Source of the DNA: Parachlamydiales bacterium
GTDB taxonomy: Bacteria; Chlamydiota; Chlamydiia; Chlamydiales; Rhabdochlamydiaceae
Assembly: GCA_027459675.1 (NCBI GenBank)
Contig: DAIDHO010000011.1
Coordinates: 1-39,384, forward strand
DNA length: 39,384 bases
Direction of reading: 5' to 3'
This document shows, one piece after another, positions 1-8,837 of the stretch (position 1 is its first letter; every line of letters starts with the position of its first letter). A program made the position numbers and the translations under genes. The notes under the pieces were generated by a model. It searched no databases and had not been told where the DNA came from. It saw nothing but the letters and a program-made list of their open reading frames with translations.

Positions 1-100
1 CAGCCTCCTAGTAGGGAGGTTAGCATCTGCTATCTGGTAGCATGAATGTCAACTAAAAAAATTGTGAAACGGCCCTGCCCCGTCATTTGAATAACGTTGC

Positions 101-1111
101 GTGTTTAAAATTACACTTTCTTCTAGAATGAAGGAGATGATTTCATGGAGAGAAATTCAGAGAAATAATTTTGTTCAGTGGAAGCCTCTTGTTGAGTTTC
201 TGGAGCTCGATGAACAAAATGCGCAGCAGCTCTTGCAAAAAAGCCTTTTTCCGCTCTACCTTCCTCGAAGGCTGGCCGAAAAAATTGAAAAAAATAAGCT
301 GGACGACCCTATTTTAAAACAATTTATTCCTCTACAAGAAGAACACGTCGCCACACAGGGATTTTGCCTCGATCCCATCGGGGATAGAGCGGCTCAAAAA
401 GAAGGAAAGCTGTTACAAAAGTATGTAGGAAGAGCTCTCCTTGTTTGCACCAGCAGCTGTGCCATGCATTGCCGCTACTGTTTTCGAAAACATTTCCCTT
501 ATATGAGCGAACGAAAATTGTTCCAACAAGAACTCGAGATGATTAAGCAAGACTCTACCCTTGAAGAAATTATCTTAAGTGGAGGGGACCCGCTGTCTTT
601 ATCCGACCAGGTTTTAGAACAACTTCTTCAAGGCTTAACTTCGATCACACATGTCCAGCGCATCCGCTTTCATACGCGCTTCCCTATTGGCATTCCGGAA
701 CGGATTGACTCCTCTTTTTTAAAAATCCTCTCTTTGACAAGGGCGCAGCTCATCTTTGTAATCCACGTCAACCATCCCAGAGAGCTGGATGAGGAAGTGA
801 TTGCGAGTTTAAAAAAGATTCAACAACTGAGAATCCCCGTCCTGAATCAAGCTGTTCTTCTGAAAGGAGTGAATGACGACCTGCTGACTTTAAAAACTCT
901 TTTGGAAGCTCTTATCAATATCGGAGTCCTTCCCTACTATCTTCATCAACTCGATCGGGTTCAAGGGGCAGCCCATTTTGAAGTGTCAGAAGAAGTAGGG
1001 CTATCGCTTCTGCAGCAGCTAAGAAACTCTCTTCCGGGTTATGCTATTCCTCAATATGTGCGAGAAATTGCAGGCGAGCCTTCTAAAACTGTCATTGCAC
1101 CCTCTCTCTAA
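101..1111 (+). CDS. epmB: EF-P beta-lysylation type lysine 2,3-aminomutase (EpmB/KamA family radical SAM)
   Basis: A 336-residue radical SAM protein. The cluster-binding motif CAMHCRYC (CxxxCxxC), near residue 120, is followed by the family signature LSGGDPL. The C-terminal half holds an LNQAVLLKGVND stretch and ends in a PGYAIPQYVRE segment typical of lysine 2,3-aminomutases. The length is close to E. coli EpmB (about 340) and shorter than clostridial KamA (over 400), so EpmB is the better match. That enzyme isomerises lysine to beta-lysine for attachment to elongation factor P. Neither epmA nor efp is in the window, so the role is inferred from family. The start is uncertain: GTG at 101 has no clear ribosome binding site. 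ATG at 128 or 137 is possible; AAGGAG abuts 137 too closely to decide. Confidence 0.8.
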   Translation: MFKITLSSRMKEMISWREIQRNNFVQWKPLVEFLELDEQNAQQLLQKSLFPLYLPRRLAEKIEKNKLDDPILKQFIPLQEEHVATQGFCLDPIGDRAAQKEGKLLQKYVGRALLVCTSSCAMHCRYCFRKHFPYMSERKLFQQELEMIKQDSTLEEIILSGGDPLSLSDQVLEQLLQGLTSITHVQRIRFHTRFPIGIPERIDSSFLKILSLTRAQLIFVIHVNHPRELDEEVIASLKKIQQLRIPVLNQAVLLKGVNDDLLTLKTLLEALINIGVLPYYLHQLDRVQGAAHFEVSEEVGLSLLQQLRNSLPGYAIPQYVREIAGEPSKTVIAPSL

Positions 1112-1256
1112 AAAAGGGTGGATACATCATCTCAATCACGCATTTAAATTGATATGTGCATCGATTTCACCCATCTTTTAAAATAGACCTCAGTGACGAG
1201 AAATTTGACTTTTTAATGGAAATCCGATTTTTTAAGAGAAAATAAGACTATCCTCT

Positions 1257-3083
1257 ATGACAAAAAAATACGATGAAAGCGCCGTTCAAACTCTAGATGC
1301 TTTAGCACACATCCGACTCCGCTCAGGGATGTACATCGGTCGGCTAGGAGATGGCTCTCATGCCGATGATGGAATCTATATCATGCTGAAAGAAGTCATC
1401 GACAACTCTGTTGATGAATTCATCATGCATCATGGGCCTAAAATTGAAATTGAGCTGAGCGAGAAAAGCTCCCAGATCTCTGTTCGAGACTATGGAAGGG
1501 GGATTCCGCTAGGAAAAGTGATCGAATGTGTCAGCCAAATTAATACAGGAGCAAAGTATAACGACGACGTGTTCCAATTTTCGGTGGGATTGAATGGGGT
1601 AGGGACCAAAGCGGTGAATGCTCTTTCTTCTCATTTTCTTGTGAGAAGCTACCGAGACGGAGAGTTTGTGGAAGCCCGCTTTGCGCGGGGAGTCCTGAAA
1701 GATAAAAAGAAAGGCAAAACCAAAGAGCCCAACGGCACGTATGTCGAATTTATCCCAGATACGGAGATTTTTAAAAGATTCCGTTTTCAAAAAGAGCTGA
1801 TCACGAAACGGCTTTGGAATTATGCCTATCTTAACACAGGCCTTACCCTCCTTTTCAATGGAGAAACTATCTGGTCTGAGCATGGACTTCTGGACCTTTT
1901 AAAAACCGAGCTCAAAGATGATCGGCTGTACGAGCCTCTCCATTATAAAGGAAAGTCGCTGGAGTTTGCCTTTCTTCACTCTTCTAGCTATGGAGAAACC
2001 TATTTTTCATTCGTGAATGGTCAATATACACAAGACGGAGGCACTCATTTATCCGCTTTTCGGGAGGGGATTTTAAAAGGGGTGAATGATTTTGCTAAAA
2101 AGAACTTTCAAGGGGTCGATGTGCGGGAAGGGATTGTAGGGGCTATTCTGGTTAAAGTGAAAGAACCTCTGTTCGAATCGCAAACTAAAAACAAGTTATC
2201 CAACACGGATATCCGAGGGCCCCTTGTGCAGGAGGTGAAAGACGCTGTCCAAAACTTGCTTTATAAATTTCCTGAAACCGGCAAAAAAATCCTCGAGAGA
2301 GTCCTATTTAATGAAAAGCTTCGAAAAGAACTCGCTGCTGTTAAAAAAGATGCTAAAGAGAAACAGAGAAAAATTTCTTTTAAAATTCCTAAATTGCGAG
2401 ATTGTAAATACCATTTGGGCGATGAAGGCAAAGAAGAAGCTAAAATGGGGGAGCAGACCATGATTTTTCTGACAGAAGGAGAATCGGCTTCCGCTTCGAT
2501 TGTGATGACACGCGATCCTCTCACGCAAGCTGTTTTCTCTTTAAGGGGCAAGCCTTTAAACGTCCACGGAATGAAGCTGGATCAAATCTATAAAAACGAA
2601 GAAATGTACAACCTCATGTCAGCCTTGAATATCGAAGACGACATTGCCAACTTGCGCTATAATAAAGTGATTTTAGCAACCGACGCCGACGTGGATGGCA
2701 TGCACATTCGAAATCTTTTAATTACTTTTTTCCTGACATACTTCGAAGGGCTTGTGTTAAATGGTCATCTTTTCATCTTAGAAACCCCTCTTTTCAAAGT
2801 TCGAAATAAAGAGCAAACTCTGTATTGTTATTCTGCTGAAGAGAAAGAAGAAGCGATTACCACCCTTAAAAAAGGGGTCGAAATTACGCGCTTTAAAGGA
2901 CTCGGTGAAATCTCTCCTGAGGAATTTAAACAGTTTATCTCAAAAGATATTCGACTGGTCCCCGTCACGATTCAAAACCTATCTGATATCAAGTCGACTC
3001 TCGAATTTTACATGGGGAAAAATACGCCAGAGCGAAAGAATTTCATCATGACCAATCTAAAGAGTGACGCATGGACAATTTAA
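1257..3083 (+). CDS. parE: DNA topoisomerase IV subunit B (ParE/GyrB-like)
   Basis: The ATPase subunit of a type IIA topoisomerase, 608 residues. The GHKL ATPase domain shows EVIDNSVDEF near residue 46 and GLNGVGTKAVNALS near residue 119. The TOPRIM domain has LTEGESASAS near residue 402 and the DADVDGMHI metal-binding DxD near residue 473. The EGESASAS form, rather than the usual EGDSAGGS, recalls the Bacteroidetes/Chlamydia branch of ParE. It overlaps parC by 13 bases, which suggests translational coupling and equal subunit supply. The start ATG at 1257 follows a weak purine tract. It could be called GyrB2, as in older chlamydial annotation. Confidence 0.9.
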   Translation: MTKKYDESAVQTLDALAHIRLRSGMYIGRLGDGSHADDGIYIMLKEVIDNSVDEFIMHHGPKIEIELSEKSSQISVRDYGRGIPLGKVIECVSQINTGAKYNDDVFQFSVGLNGVGTKAVNALSSHFLVRSYRDGEFVEARFARGVLKDKKKGKTKEPNGTYVEFIPDTEIFKRFRFQKELITKRLWNYAYLNTGLTLLFNGETIWSEHGLLDLLKTELKDDRLYEPLHYKGKSLEFAFLHSSSYGETYFSFVNGQYTQDGGTHLSAFREGILKGVNDFAKKNFQGVDVREGIVGAILVKVKEPLFESQTKNKLSNTDIRGPLVQEVKDAVQNLLYKFPETGKKILERVLFNEKLRKELAAVKKDAKEKQRKISFKIPKLRDCKYHLGDEGKEEAKMGEQTMIFLTEGESASASIVMTRDPLTQAVFSLRGKPLNVHGMKLDQIYKNEEMYNLMSALNIEDDIANLRYNKVILATDADVDGMHIRNLLITFFLTYFEGLVLNGHLFILETPLFKVRNKEQTLYCYSAEEKEEAITTLKKGVEITRFKGLGEISPEEFKQFISKDIRLVPVTIQNLSDIKSTLEFYMGKNTPERKNFIMTNLKSDAWTI

Positions 3084-4999
3084 AACACCAAATGAAGGAT
3101 CATTTCCTTCAATATGCTTCGTATGTCATTCTCGATCGAGCCATTCCCCATGTGGTCGATGGACTTAAACCTGTTCAACGCCGTATCTTAGAAACTTTAT
3201 GGAAACAAAACGATGAGAAACTCCATAAAGTCGCCAATATTGTCGGCCAAACCATGCAACTCCACCCTCATGGAGATGCGCCCATCTATGAAGCTTTAGT
3301 CAACCTCGCCAACAAGGGCCACCTCTTGGATCGGCAAGGCAATTTTGGGAACATCTACACAGGTGACCCCTCCGCTGCCGCTCGCTACATAGAAACCCGG
3401 CTTTCACCGCTAGCTCGCGAAACCCTTTTCAACCCCGATATTACGGAGAAAATTCCTTCTTATGATGGACGGAATATGGAGCCTGTCACCCTCCCCGCAA
3501 AAATTCCGCTTCTTCTCATACAAGGCGCAACGGGCATCGCTGTGGGGATGTCTACGTATATCTTTCCTCATAATTTCACAGAGCTGCTTGAAGCAGAAAT
3601 CGCCTATCTCGAAGGAAGAGATTTTAAAATTTATCCTGACTTTCCGACGGGGGGAATCATGGATAAAAGCGAGTACGATAAAGGACGTGGGAAAATCAAG
3701 CTGCGCGCTAAAATCGACATCCAAGATTCTAAAACCCTTGTGATCCGCGATATTTGTTATGGAACTACGACAGAAAGTCTCATTCGCACAATTGACGAAG
3801 CTGCAAAAAAGGGCAAAATTAAAATCGAATCGATTAACGATTATACGGCCAAAAATGTAGAGATAGAGATTAAACTGCCCCGGGGTCAATATGCCGAAGA
3901 GATGATCGACGCGTTGTATGGATTTACAGAATGCGAAGTCTCTCTCACATCGCAAGTTATTGTGATTAAAGATGGACATCCCTGGGAAACAGATGTCCAT
4001 GAAATTCTCAAATATAATGCCAATAAACTGATCGAGTTTTTGAAGCAAGAGCTTGAAATCGAACGGCATAGGCTTCTTGAGAAAATTTTCTATAAGACAC
4101 TGGAGCGTCTTTTCATTGAAAATCGACTCTATAAAAAAATAGAAACAGTAAAAACTCTCGAAGGCATCCATAAAACTCTTCAAGATTCACTCCAGCCCTA
4201 TAGTAAAGAACTGTTGCGCTCCCCGACCCAGGAAGATCGAGAGCGACTCTTGCAAATCCCTATCCGCAGGATTTCTCAGTTCGATATCGATAAAAACCAC
4301 GAAGAAATTGCCCAGCTTGAAAAAAACCTTCAACAGATTGAAAAAGATCTTAAAAATGTCAAAAAATTCACCATTCAGTATCTCCAAAAGCTTATTGAGA
4401 AATATGGAAAAGAGTTTCCCAGAAAAACGCGCATTAAGTCGATCGAAGAGATCGATCGTAGAGCCATCGAGACCAAACAAATTAAAGTCGGCTATGATCC
4501 TAAAACTGGTTTTGTAGGAACCAAAGTGACAGGTGCTGTTCAATTCACCTGTACTAATTTCGATAAGTTGCTCCTCTTTTTTCAAGATGGCACCTATAAG
4601 GTCATTACCATCCCTGAAAAACAATACCTAGAAAATATCGTATGGGTAGGAGTAGCTGACAAGAAGACCGTCATCAATGTAATCTATAAAAATATCGAGA
4701 ATAAGCAAAGCTGGGCTAAACGGTTTATCGTCGATAAATTCATTCTCGATAAAAGCTATCCTTATGTAGATGAAAAATCGAAGCTTCAATATATTTCTTC
4801 CGACATTGAACCGACAGTTCAGCTAGAACTTGCTTCTAAACCCAAACAAAAACATTCCATTCTCACCTATTCCTTTAAAGAGGTCCTCATCAAAGGAGCC
4901 CAAGCCCGGGGTGTTCGAGTAGCCCCTCAGGAAGTGAAGAAAATTTCGATTGGTAAAGTCTCCGGAGGAAAAGTCCAACAACTTTCCTTTTTGGAATAA
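3071..4999 (+). CDS. parC: DNA topoisomerase IV subunit A (ParC/GyrA-like)
   Basis: The DNA-cleaving partner of the gene just upstream, 642 residues, shorter than E. coli ParC (about 750) or GyrA (about 875). The active-site tyrosine is Y106 in SAAARYIETRL. The quinolone-determining segment reads HPHGDAPIYEALV: Ala70 sits where GyrA has Ser83 and ParC has Ser80, and Glu74 sits where E. coli ParC has Glu84. The missing length is in the C-terminal DNA-wrapping region, so this looks like a ParC with a reduced tail rather than a truncated gene; the reading frame is intact. The GyrA2 of Chlamydia is shorter still, as I recall. Confidence 0.9.
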   Translation: MDNLKHQMKDHFLQYASYVILDRAIPHVVDGLKPVQRRILETLWKQNDEKLHKVANIVGQTMQLHPHGDAPIYEALVNLANKGHLLDRQGNFGNIYTGDPSAAARYIETRLSPLARETLFNPDITEKIPSYDGRNMEPVTLPAKIPLLLIQGATGIAVGMSTYIFPHNFTELLEAEIAYLEGRDFKIYPDFPTGGIMDKSEYDKGRGKIKLRAKIDIQDSKTLVIRDICYGTTTESLIRTIDEAAKKGKIKIESINDYTAKNVEIEIKLPRGQYAEEMIDALYGFTECEVSLTSQVIVIKDGHPWETDVHEILKYNANKLIEFLKQELEIERHRLLEKIFYKTLERLFIENRLYKKIETVKTLEGIHKTLQDSLQPYSKELLRSPTQEDRERLLQIPIRRISQFDIDKNHEEIAQLEKNLQQIEKDLKNVKKFTIQYLQKLIEKYGKEFPRKTRIKSIEEIDRRAIETKQIKVGYDPKTGFVGTKVTGAVQFTCTNFDKLLLFFQDGTYKVITIPEKQYLENIVWVGVADKKTVINVIYKNIENKQSWAKRFIVDKFILDKSYPYVDEKSKLQYISSDIEPTVQLELASKPKQKHSILTYSFKEVLIKGAQARGVRVAPQEVKKISIGKVSGGKVQQLSFLE

Positions 5000-5004
5000 A
5001 TAGT

Positions 5005-5023
5005 CCTCTTGCTTAAGCTAAAG
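5005..5023 (+). repeat. Copy 1 of the dispersed CTTGCTTAAGC element
   Basis: CCTCTTGCTTAAGCTAAAG lies six bases after the parC stop, in the gap between the convergent parC and argS. The first 18 bases match the reverse complement of 10611-10628 and the left arm at 25322 exactly. The core GCTTAAGC is a perfect 8-base palindrome. Confidence 0.75.
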
Positions 5024-5049
5024 CTCAGTTGATTTTATGAGAATTTTTG

Positions 5050-5068
5050 GCCTATTTTCAAAATAGGC
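5050..5068. terminator. Hairpin between convergent parC and argS
   Basis: GCCTATTT pairs with AAATAGGC across a three-base TCA loop, just before the argS stop at 5070. On neither strand is the hairpin followed by a clear T run, so it is at best an imperfect terminator shared by parC and argS. Confidence 0.4.
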
Positions 5069-5069
5069 G

Positions 5070-6815
5070 CTACATCCTTTCAAGCGTCTTGAGACCTAAG
5101 ATTTGCAGTCCTTGGCGTAAGATACGGGCAGCAATCTCGCAGAGGAGAAGACGACTCCTTTCTTGAGCAGAGCCTTCGACGCGACAATCTCGAAAGAAAG
5201 CATGGAATTTTTCTGCTAAGGTATAAAGATACTCGACGAGGCGGTTGGGAAGAAGGTCTTCGGCAACCGCTTCTAAAGTCTCCCCCAACTGCCTCAAATG
5301 CAAGGCAAGATCGATTTCAGTGGAGTGGTCGAGAATAATGGAATCTTTTTTGATAAGTTCTTCCATCGACTTGCCCACCTTCCGCTGAATACTTCGTATC
5401 CTGACATAGGCATAGAGTAGAAAAGCGGCTGTATTCCCTTCAAAGCGGAGCATGCGATCATAACTAAAGCTATAATCTTTGATCCGATGAGAAGCTAAAT
5501 CTGCATATTTTACCGCATCAATCCCTAAGATGATCGCTGTTTGATGGAGTTCTTTTTCTGTAAGCTCTGGGAGACGCTCTCTTAAAACTTTTTCTGCATG
5601 GGTCACAGCTTCTAGAAGAAGGTCAATGAGTTTTTCGGTGTTTCCAGAGCGGGTTTTAAATTTTTTTCCATCCGGTCCTAATACCACTCCGAAAGGAACA
5701 TGATCTACGCGCACTTTGGTACGATCGAGATATCCTGCTTTTTCAGCTGCTTTAAAAATCATCTCAAAATGCAAGGCTTGCCCCGCATCTGTAACTACAA
5801 TGATACGGTCTGCTTTTTCCACTTCTATGCGATGCCGAATAGCAGCCATATCCGTGGTATCATAATTGTATCCGCCGTCGGCTTTTTGAATGATGATGGG
5901 AAGAGGCTTTTTATCGCGCCCCACATACCCTTCAAGATAGATGCATTTTGCACCTTCTGAAAGCGTAATCATCTGTCGCTTTTCAAGATTCGCTACCACT
6001 TCGGAAAGATAAGGGTTGTAGAAAGACTCTCCTCGTTCCACGATTTTCACATCTAAGAGATCATAAATCTCTTGATAAGCTTTGCGAGAAATATCGCAAA
6101 TCATCTGCCATGCCGCAAGCGCCGTTTCATCTCCCCCTTGCAGCTTGACCACTTGAAGCTGGGCTTCTTTCTTGAAGGCAGGATCTTCATCGAAAAGCTT
6201 TTTTGAATCTCGATACCATCCCATGAGGGTAGGAAGATCTGTCGACACGGTGCCTTCCAGGACCTCCGGTACATGAGCCCGCATATAAGCGATGAGCATT
6301 CCAAACTGCGTTCCCCAATCTCCAATATGATTGAGCCTTAAAACATCATGCCCTAAAAATTCAAACAGCCTTGCTAAACAGTCCCCAATAATAGTCGATC
6401 GTAAATGACCCACATGGAGCTCTTTGGCAATATTGGGGGAGGAAAATTCAACAATGATACGCTGTACATGAAGAGGAAAAGGAACCCCTAATCGAGGATC
6501 CTGCAGCACCTGCATCATCTGTTCTGAAAGAAACTTTATATCTAGAAAAATATTAATAAATCCGGGTCCTGCAATCTCCAGCTTGGCAATCATAGAGGAA
6601 TAAGTCGGTAGCTTGTGCCAAGCTGTGACCATCTGTTGCGCTACTTCGCGGGGATTTTTTTTCAGTTCCTTTGCGAGCTTTAAGGCATTATTACATTGGT
6701 AATGCCCAAAGTGAGGCTGTGTAGAAAGAGTCACTTCCGGATGAACGGGGTTAGGGGCGATCTCTTTCAAGATTTCACATACTTGATCTTCAAGAATATG
6801 AATCAAATTCTTCAT
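5070..6815 (-). CDS. argS: Arginyl-tRNA synthetase
   Basis: A class I aminoacyl-tRNA synthetase that charges tRNA-Arg, cytoplasmic, 581 residues and close to family length. The HIGH-type motif is HVGH, in the segment SSPNIAKELHVGHLRSTIIGD. The KMSK-loop position reads KKFKTRSG, and weak KMSK motifs are usual in ArgRS. The N-terminal domain (about residues 1-110) binds the tRNA D-loop, and the C-terminal helical DALR domain starts near residue 455 and ends with LGLKTLERM. Its ATG overlaps the stop of the upstream dehydrogenase gene by four bases (ATGA), so the two are co-transcribed. Confidence 0.95.
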   Translation of the reverse strand: MKNLIHILEDQVCEILKEIAPNPVHPEVTLSTQPHFGHYQCNNALKLAKELKKNPREVAQQMVTAWHKLPTYSSMIAKLEIAGPGFINIFLDIKFLSEQMMQVLQDPRLGVPFPLHVQRIIVEFSSPNIAKELHVGHLRSTIIGDCLARLFEFLGHDVLRLNHIGDWGTQFGMLIAYMRAHVPEVLEGTVSTDLPTLMGWYRDSKKLFDEDPAFKKEAQLQVVKLQGGDETALAAWQMICDISRKAYQEIYDLLDVKIVERGESFYNPYLSEVVANLEKRQMITLSEGAKCIYLEGYVGRDKKPLPIIIQKADGGYNYDTTDMAAIRHRIEVEKADRIIVVTDAGQALHFEMIFKAAEKAGYLDRTKVRVDHVPFGVVLGPDGKKFKTRSGNTEKLIDLLLEAVTHAEKVLRERLPELTEKELHQTAIILGIDAVKYADLASHRIKDYSFSYDRMLRFEGNTAAFLLYAYVRIRSIQRKVGKSMEELIKKDSIILDHSTEIDLALHLRQLGETLEAVAEDLLPNRLVEYLYTLAEKFHAFFRDCRVEGSAQERSRLLLCEIAARILRQGLQILGLKTLERM

Positions 6816-7924
6816 CGCGCTGTTTCTTGGTGATGGTACCGCGGAGGGTGCTGACGTTTTCCTATGCCATATTTAATACGGTAATCGCCTAGAGAAAGAG
6901 CTGCTTGATGCGTGGAACAACTGTTTTGCTCTGAAATCTCAAAGAGCCGAATGAGCTGATCATAGAGCTTATCGACTTTTGCACGCGCTTTGCTGGGCTG
7001 GTACCCTTCTTCTTCAATCTCCACGCTTACGTTAATGAGCCCCCCTGCATTAATCACAAAATCAGGAGCATACAAGATCCCTTTTTGTTTAAGTAAAAGA
7101 GCATCTTCATCGCTTAGAAGTTGGTTATTGGCACTGCCTGCAATACCACAGCAATGCAGCTGAGGAATGGTGTCAGGATTGATAATACCTCCCAATGCAC
7201 ACGGGGCTAGGATATCGCACTCCACACTTAAAATGTCATCTGCAGGACATGCTATAGCTCCCCATTTTTTTGCATACCGCTGAGTTTTTTCCCAGTCGAT
7301 ATCACTGATAATGAGTTTTGCTCCCTGCCAAAATAAGATTTCGGCAAGATGCCCTCCCACGCTCCCGACTCCTTGGATAGCGATGGTCTTGCCAGCGACT
7401 GAAGAGTTGCTGTACAAGGTCTGAAGAACTGCTTGAATTCCTCGGAAGGTCCCAAAGGCTGTATAAGGAGCCGGATTACCGCTTCCTTTTTCGCTCGCAG
7501 TTCCCACCACATAGGGGGTATATTTTCCAATAAGGGTCGCATCTTCGACCGAGCAGCCGACATCTTCTGCGCAGGTATAAAGCCCTTGAAGTCGATCCAC
7601 CGCTTCTGCAAAAGCGATCAACATCTCCGGTGTTTTATTTTTAGGGCTGCACATAATGACACTTTTCCCTCCCCCTAAACCGACTTCTGCTAAGGCAGAC
7701 TTATACGTCATGCCCCGCGCAAGTCGCTTGGCATCTGTGAGGGCAGCCTCGAAAGTGGGGTAAGAATGAATGCGAATTCCCCCGAGGGCTGGACCTAAAG
7801 TGGTGTCATGGATGCAGATAAGGGCTTTCAACCCACTTTTCTCCTCAGAGACGAAAATAACCTTTTCATAACCCTCAATATTTATTTCTTTAAGGGAAAG
7901 AGAATCGGCTGTAATGGGCTTCAT
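6812..7924 (-). CDS. Leucine/valine-type amino acid dehydrogenase (Glu/Leu/Phe/Val family)
   Basis: A cytoplasmic NAD-dependent amino acid dehydrogenase of 370 residues, the length of leucine dehydrogenases and shorter than glutamate dehydrogenases. The catalytic region reads LGGIRIHSYPT, then GMTYKSALAEVGLGGGKSV, giving the two conserved lysines (substrate carboxylate and catalytic). The NAD-binding Rossmann motif is GVGSVGGHLAE near residue 205. It probably interconverts branched-chain amino acids and 2-oxo acids. Coupling to argS by an ATGA overlap looks like shared transcription rather than a shared pathway. The substrate cannot be fixed from sequence; phenylalanine or valine dehydrogenase are alternatives. 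Confidence 0.85.
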   Translation of the reverse strand: MKPITADSLSLKEINIEGYEKVIFVSEEKSGLKALICIHDTTLGPALGGIRIHSYPTFEAALTDAKRLARGMTYKSALAEVGLGGGKSVIMCSPKNKTPEMLIAFAEAVDRLQGLYTCAEDVGCSVEDATLIGKYTPYVVGTASEKGSGNPAPYTAFGTFRGIQAVLQTLYSNSSVAGKTIAIQGVGSVGGHLAEILFWQGAKLIISDIDWEKTQRYAKKWGAIACPADDILSVECDILAPCALGGIINPDTIPQLHCCGIAGSANNQLLSDEDALLLKQKGILYAPDFVINAGGLINVSVEIEEEGYQPSKARAKVDKLYDQLIRLFEISEQNSCSTHQAALSLGDYRIKYGIGKRQHPPRYHHQETAR

Positions 7925-8099
7925 AAAAATCCTTATTTAAAAAAAGAAATCATACCACACCCTCAAGGCGAAAACAATCGTTTTTCAAATGAGCCACGTC
8001 CCCCAGAACGGGGACTATTAAAGAAATTAATAATACGTTGAAAATTATCTGGAGCTGAAGTAACCTTAATGGCTTAAACCATGAATGGGCGGATGTTTC

Positions 8100-8837
8100 A
8101 TGTCGAATATAATAATTTCAGACAATTTAAAAGACGAAATCATTAAATTCTTAAAAAGAGAGAAAAAAGCCGACTTGATTACGACTTATCTTTATTTTTT
8201 AGAAAAAAAATTTAATATCCACCCTGTTCTTTTTCTAAGAGAAAAAAAGATTTTTCAAAGCCAAGATGAACTCATCCATAAGCTCGAGAAAGAAGGAAAA
8301 CTTTGGCGCGAGACCGAAATCAAAATTCAGATGGGGCAGCCCAGTGTCAACGAGCAAACCAAAAAAATCTATATTTGCCCCTTTACCGGGAAGGTTTTTG
8401 GCGATAATACCCATCCCAATCCTCAAGATGCAATCTATGATTGGGTCTCTAAATGTCCTGAAAATACAGAAAGACTTGATGGGCTTCGAGTGAAACGTTT
8501 CTTTGTATCAGAAGATCCCGAAGTGATTAAAAATTACATTGGCAAACATAAAGAACCGATTACAAAAATCGTCTTCTCTTCCATCGTCACTGGAAAGCTT
8601 TTTAACTCCAAGCAAGCGGTGATTGAAGATTTCATAAAAAATCAACTAAAACCGCTCGAACTGGTTGAAGTTCCCAACCAAAACCGATTTCAAATTGAAG
8701 ACCACTTCCTTCAATTTATTCAAACTCACCTGGAGGAAAGTAAAATCTCCTCCTTTGTGGAAGTCGCCTCCAAGATCGAAGAGCTCTCTCCTTACTTAGA
8801 TCAATGGCTCGAAGATGCAAGTGAAGGAAATAGTTAA
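8100..8837 (+). CDS. Chlamydiales-type conserved protein with TGK(V/L)F repeat (possibly DUF2709)
   Basis: A 245-residue soluble, charged protein without signal peptide or membrane segment. It contains two related segments, ICPFTGKVFGDN and FSSIVTGKLFNS, each followed by an AI/AV-x-D-W/F helix, so it seems to be an internally duplicated fold. The first copy has a single CPFTGK cysteine and another cysteine (SKCP) 28 residues later. The position directly before tsaE and dnaQ matches, from memory, the order CT538-CT537-CT536 of Chlamydia trachomatis. I place the start at ATG 8100, seven bases after GGA; an in-frame ATG at 8085 lacks a binding site. Function is unknown. Confidence 0.75.
   Translation: MSNIIISDNLKDEIIKFLKREKKADLITTYLYFLEKKFNIHPVLFLREKKIFQSQDELIHKLEKEGKLWRETEIKIQMGQPSVNEQTKKIYICPFTGKVFGDNTHPNPQDAIYDWVSKCPENTERLDGLRVKRFFVSEDPEVIKNYIGKHKEPITKIVFSSIVTGKLFNSKQAVIEDFIKNQLKPLELVEVPNQNRFQIEDHFLQFIQTHLEESKISSFVEVASKIEELSPYLDQWLEDASEGNS

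Noticed and set aside
1-60. A CCTCC/GGAGG hairpin (4-19) and a TGCTA/TAGCA stem at the window start, possible terminator or RNA gene
   Set aside because: Short stems, no T tract, and the sequence before the window is unknown.
1111-1256. AAAAGGGTGGA and TTCACCCATCTTTT as a possible terminator after the aminomutase gene
   Set aside because: The pairing has bulges and a loop near 40 bases, too weak to list.
1509-1883. Long open frames antisense to parE, parC, sufB and other genes
   Set aside because: They mirror strong genes, lack ribosome binding sites and show no recognisable protein features.
5640-5670. ArgS with KFKTRS in place of KMSKS, looking like a missing motif
   Set aside because: Weak KMSK motifs are normal in arginyl-tRNA synthetases.
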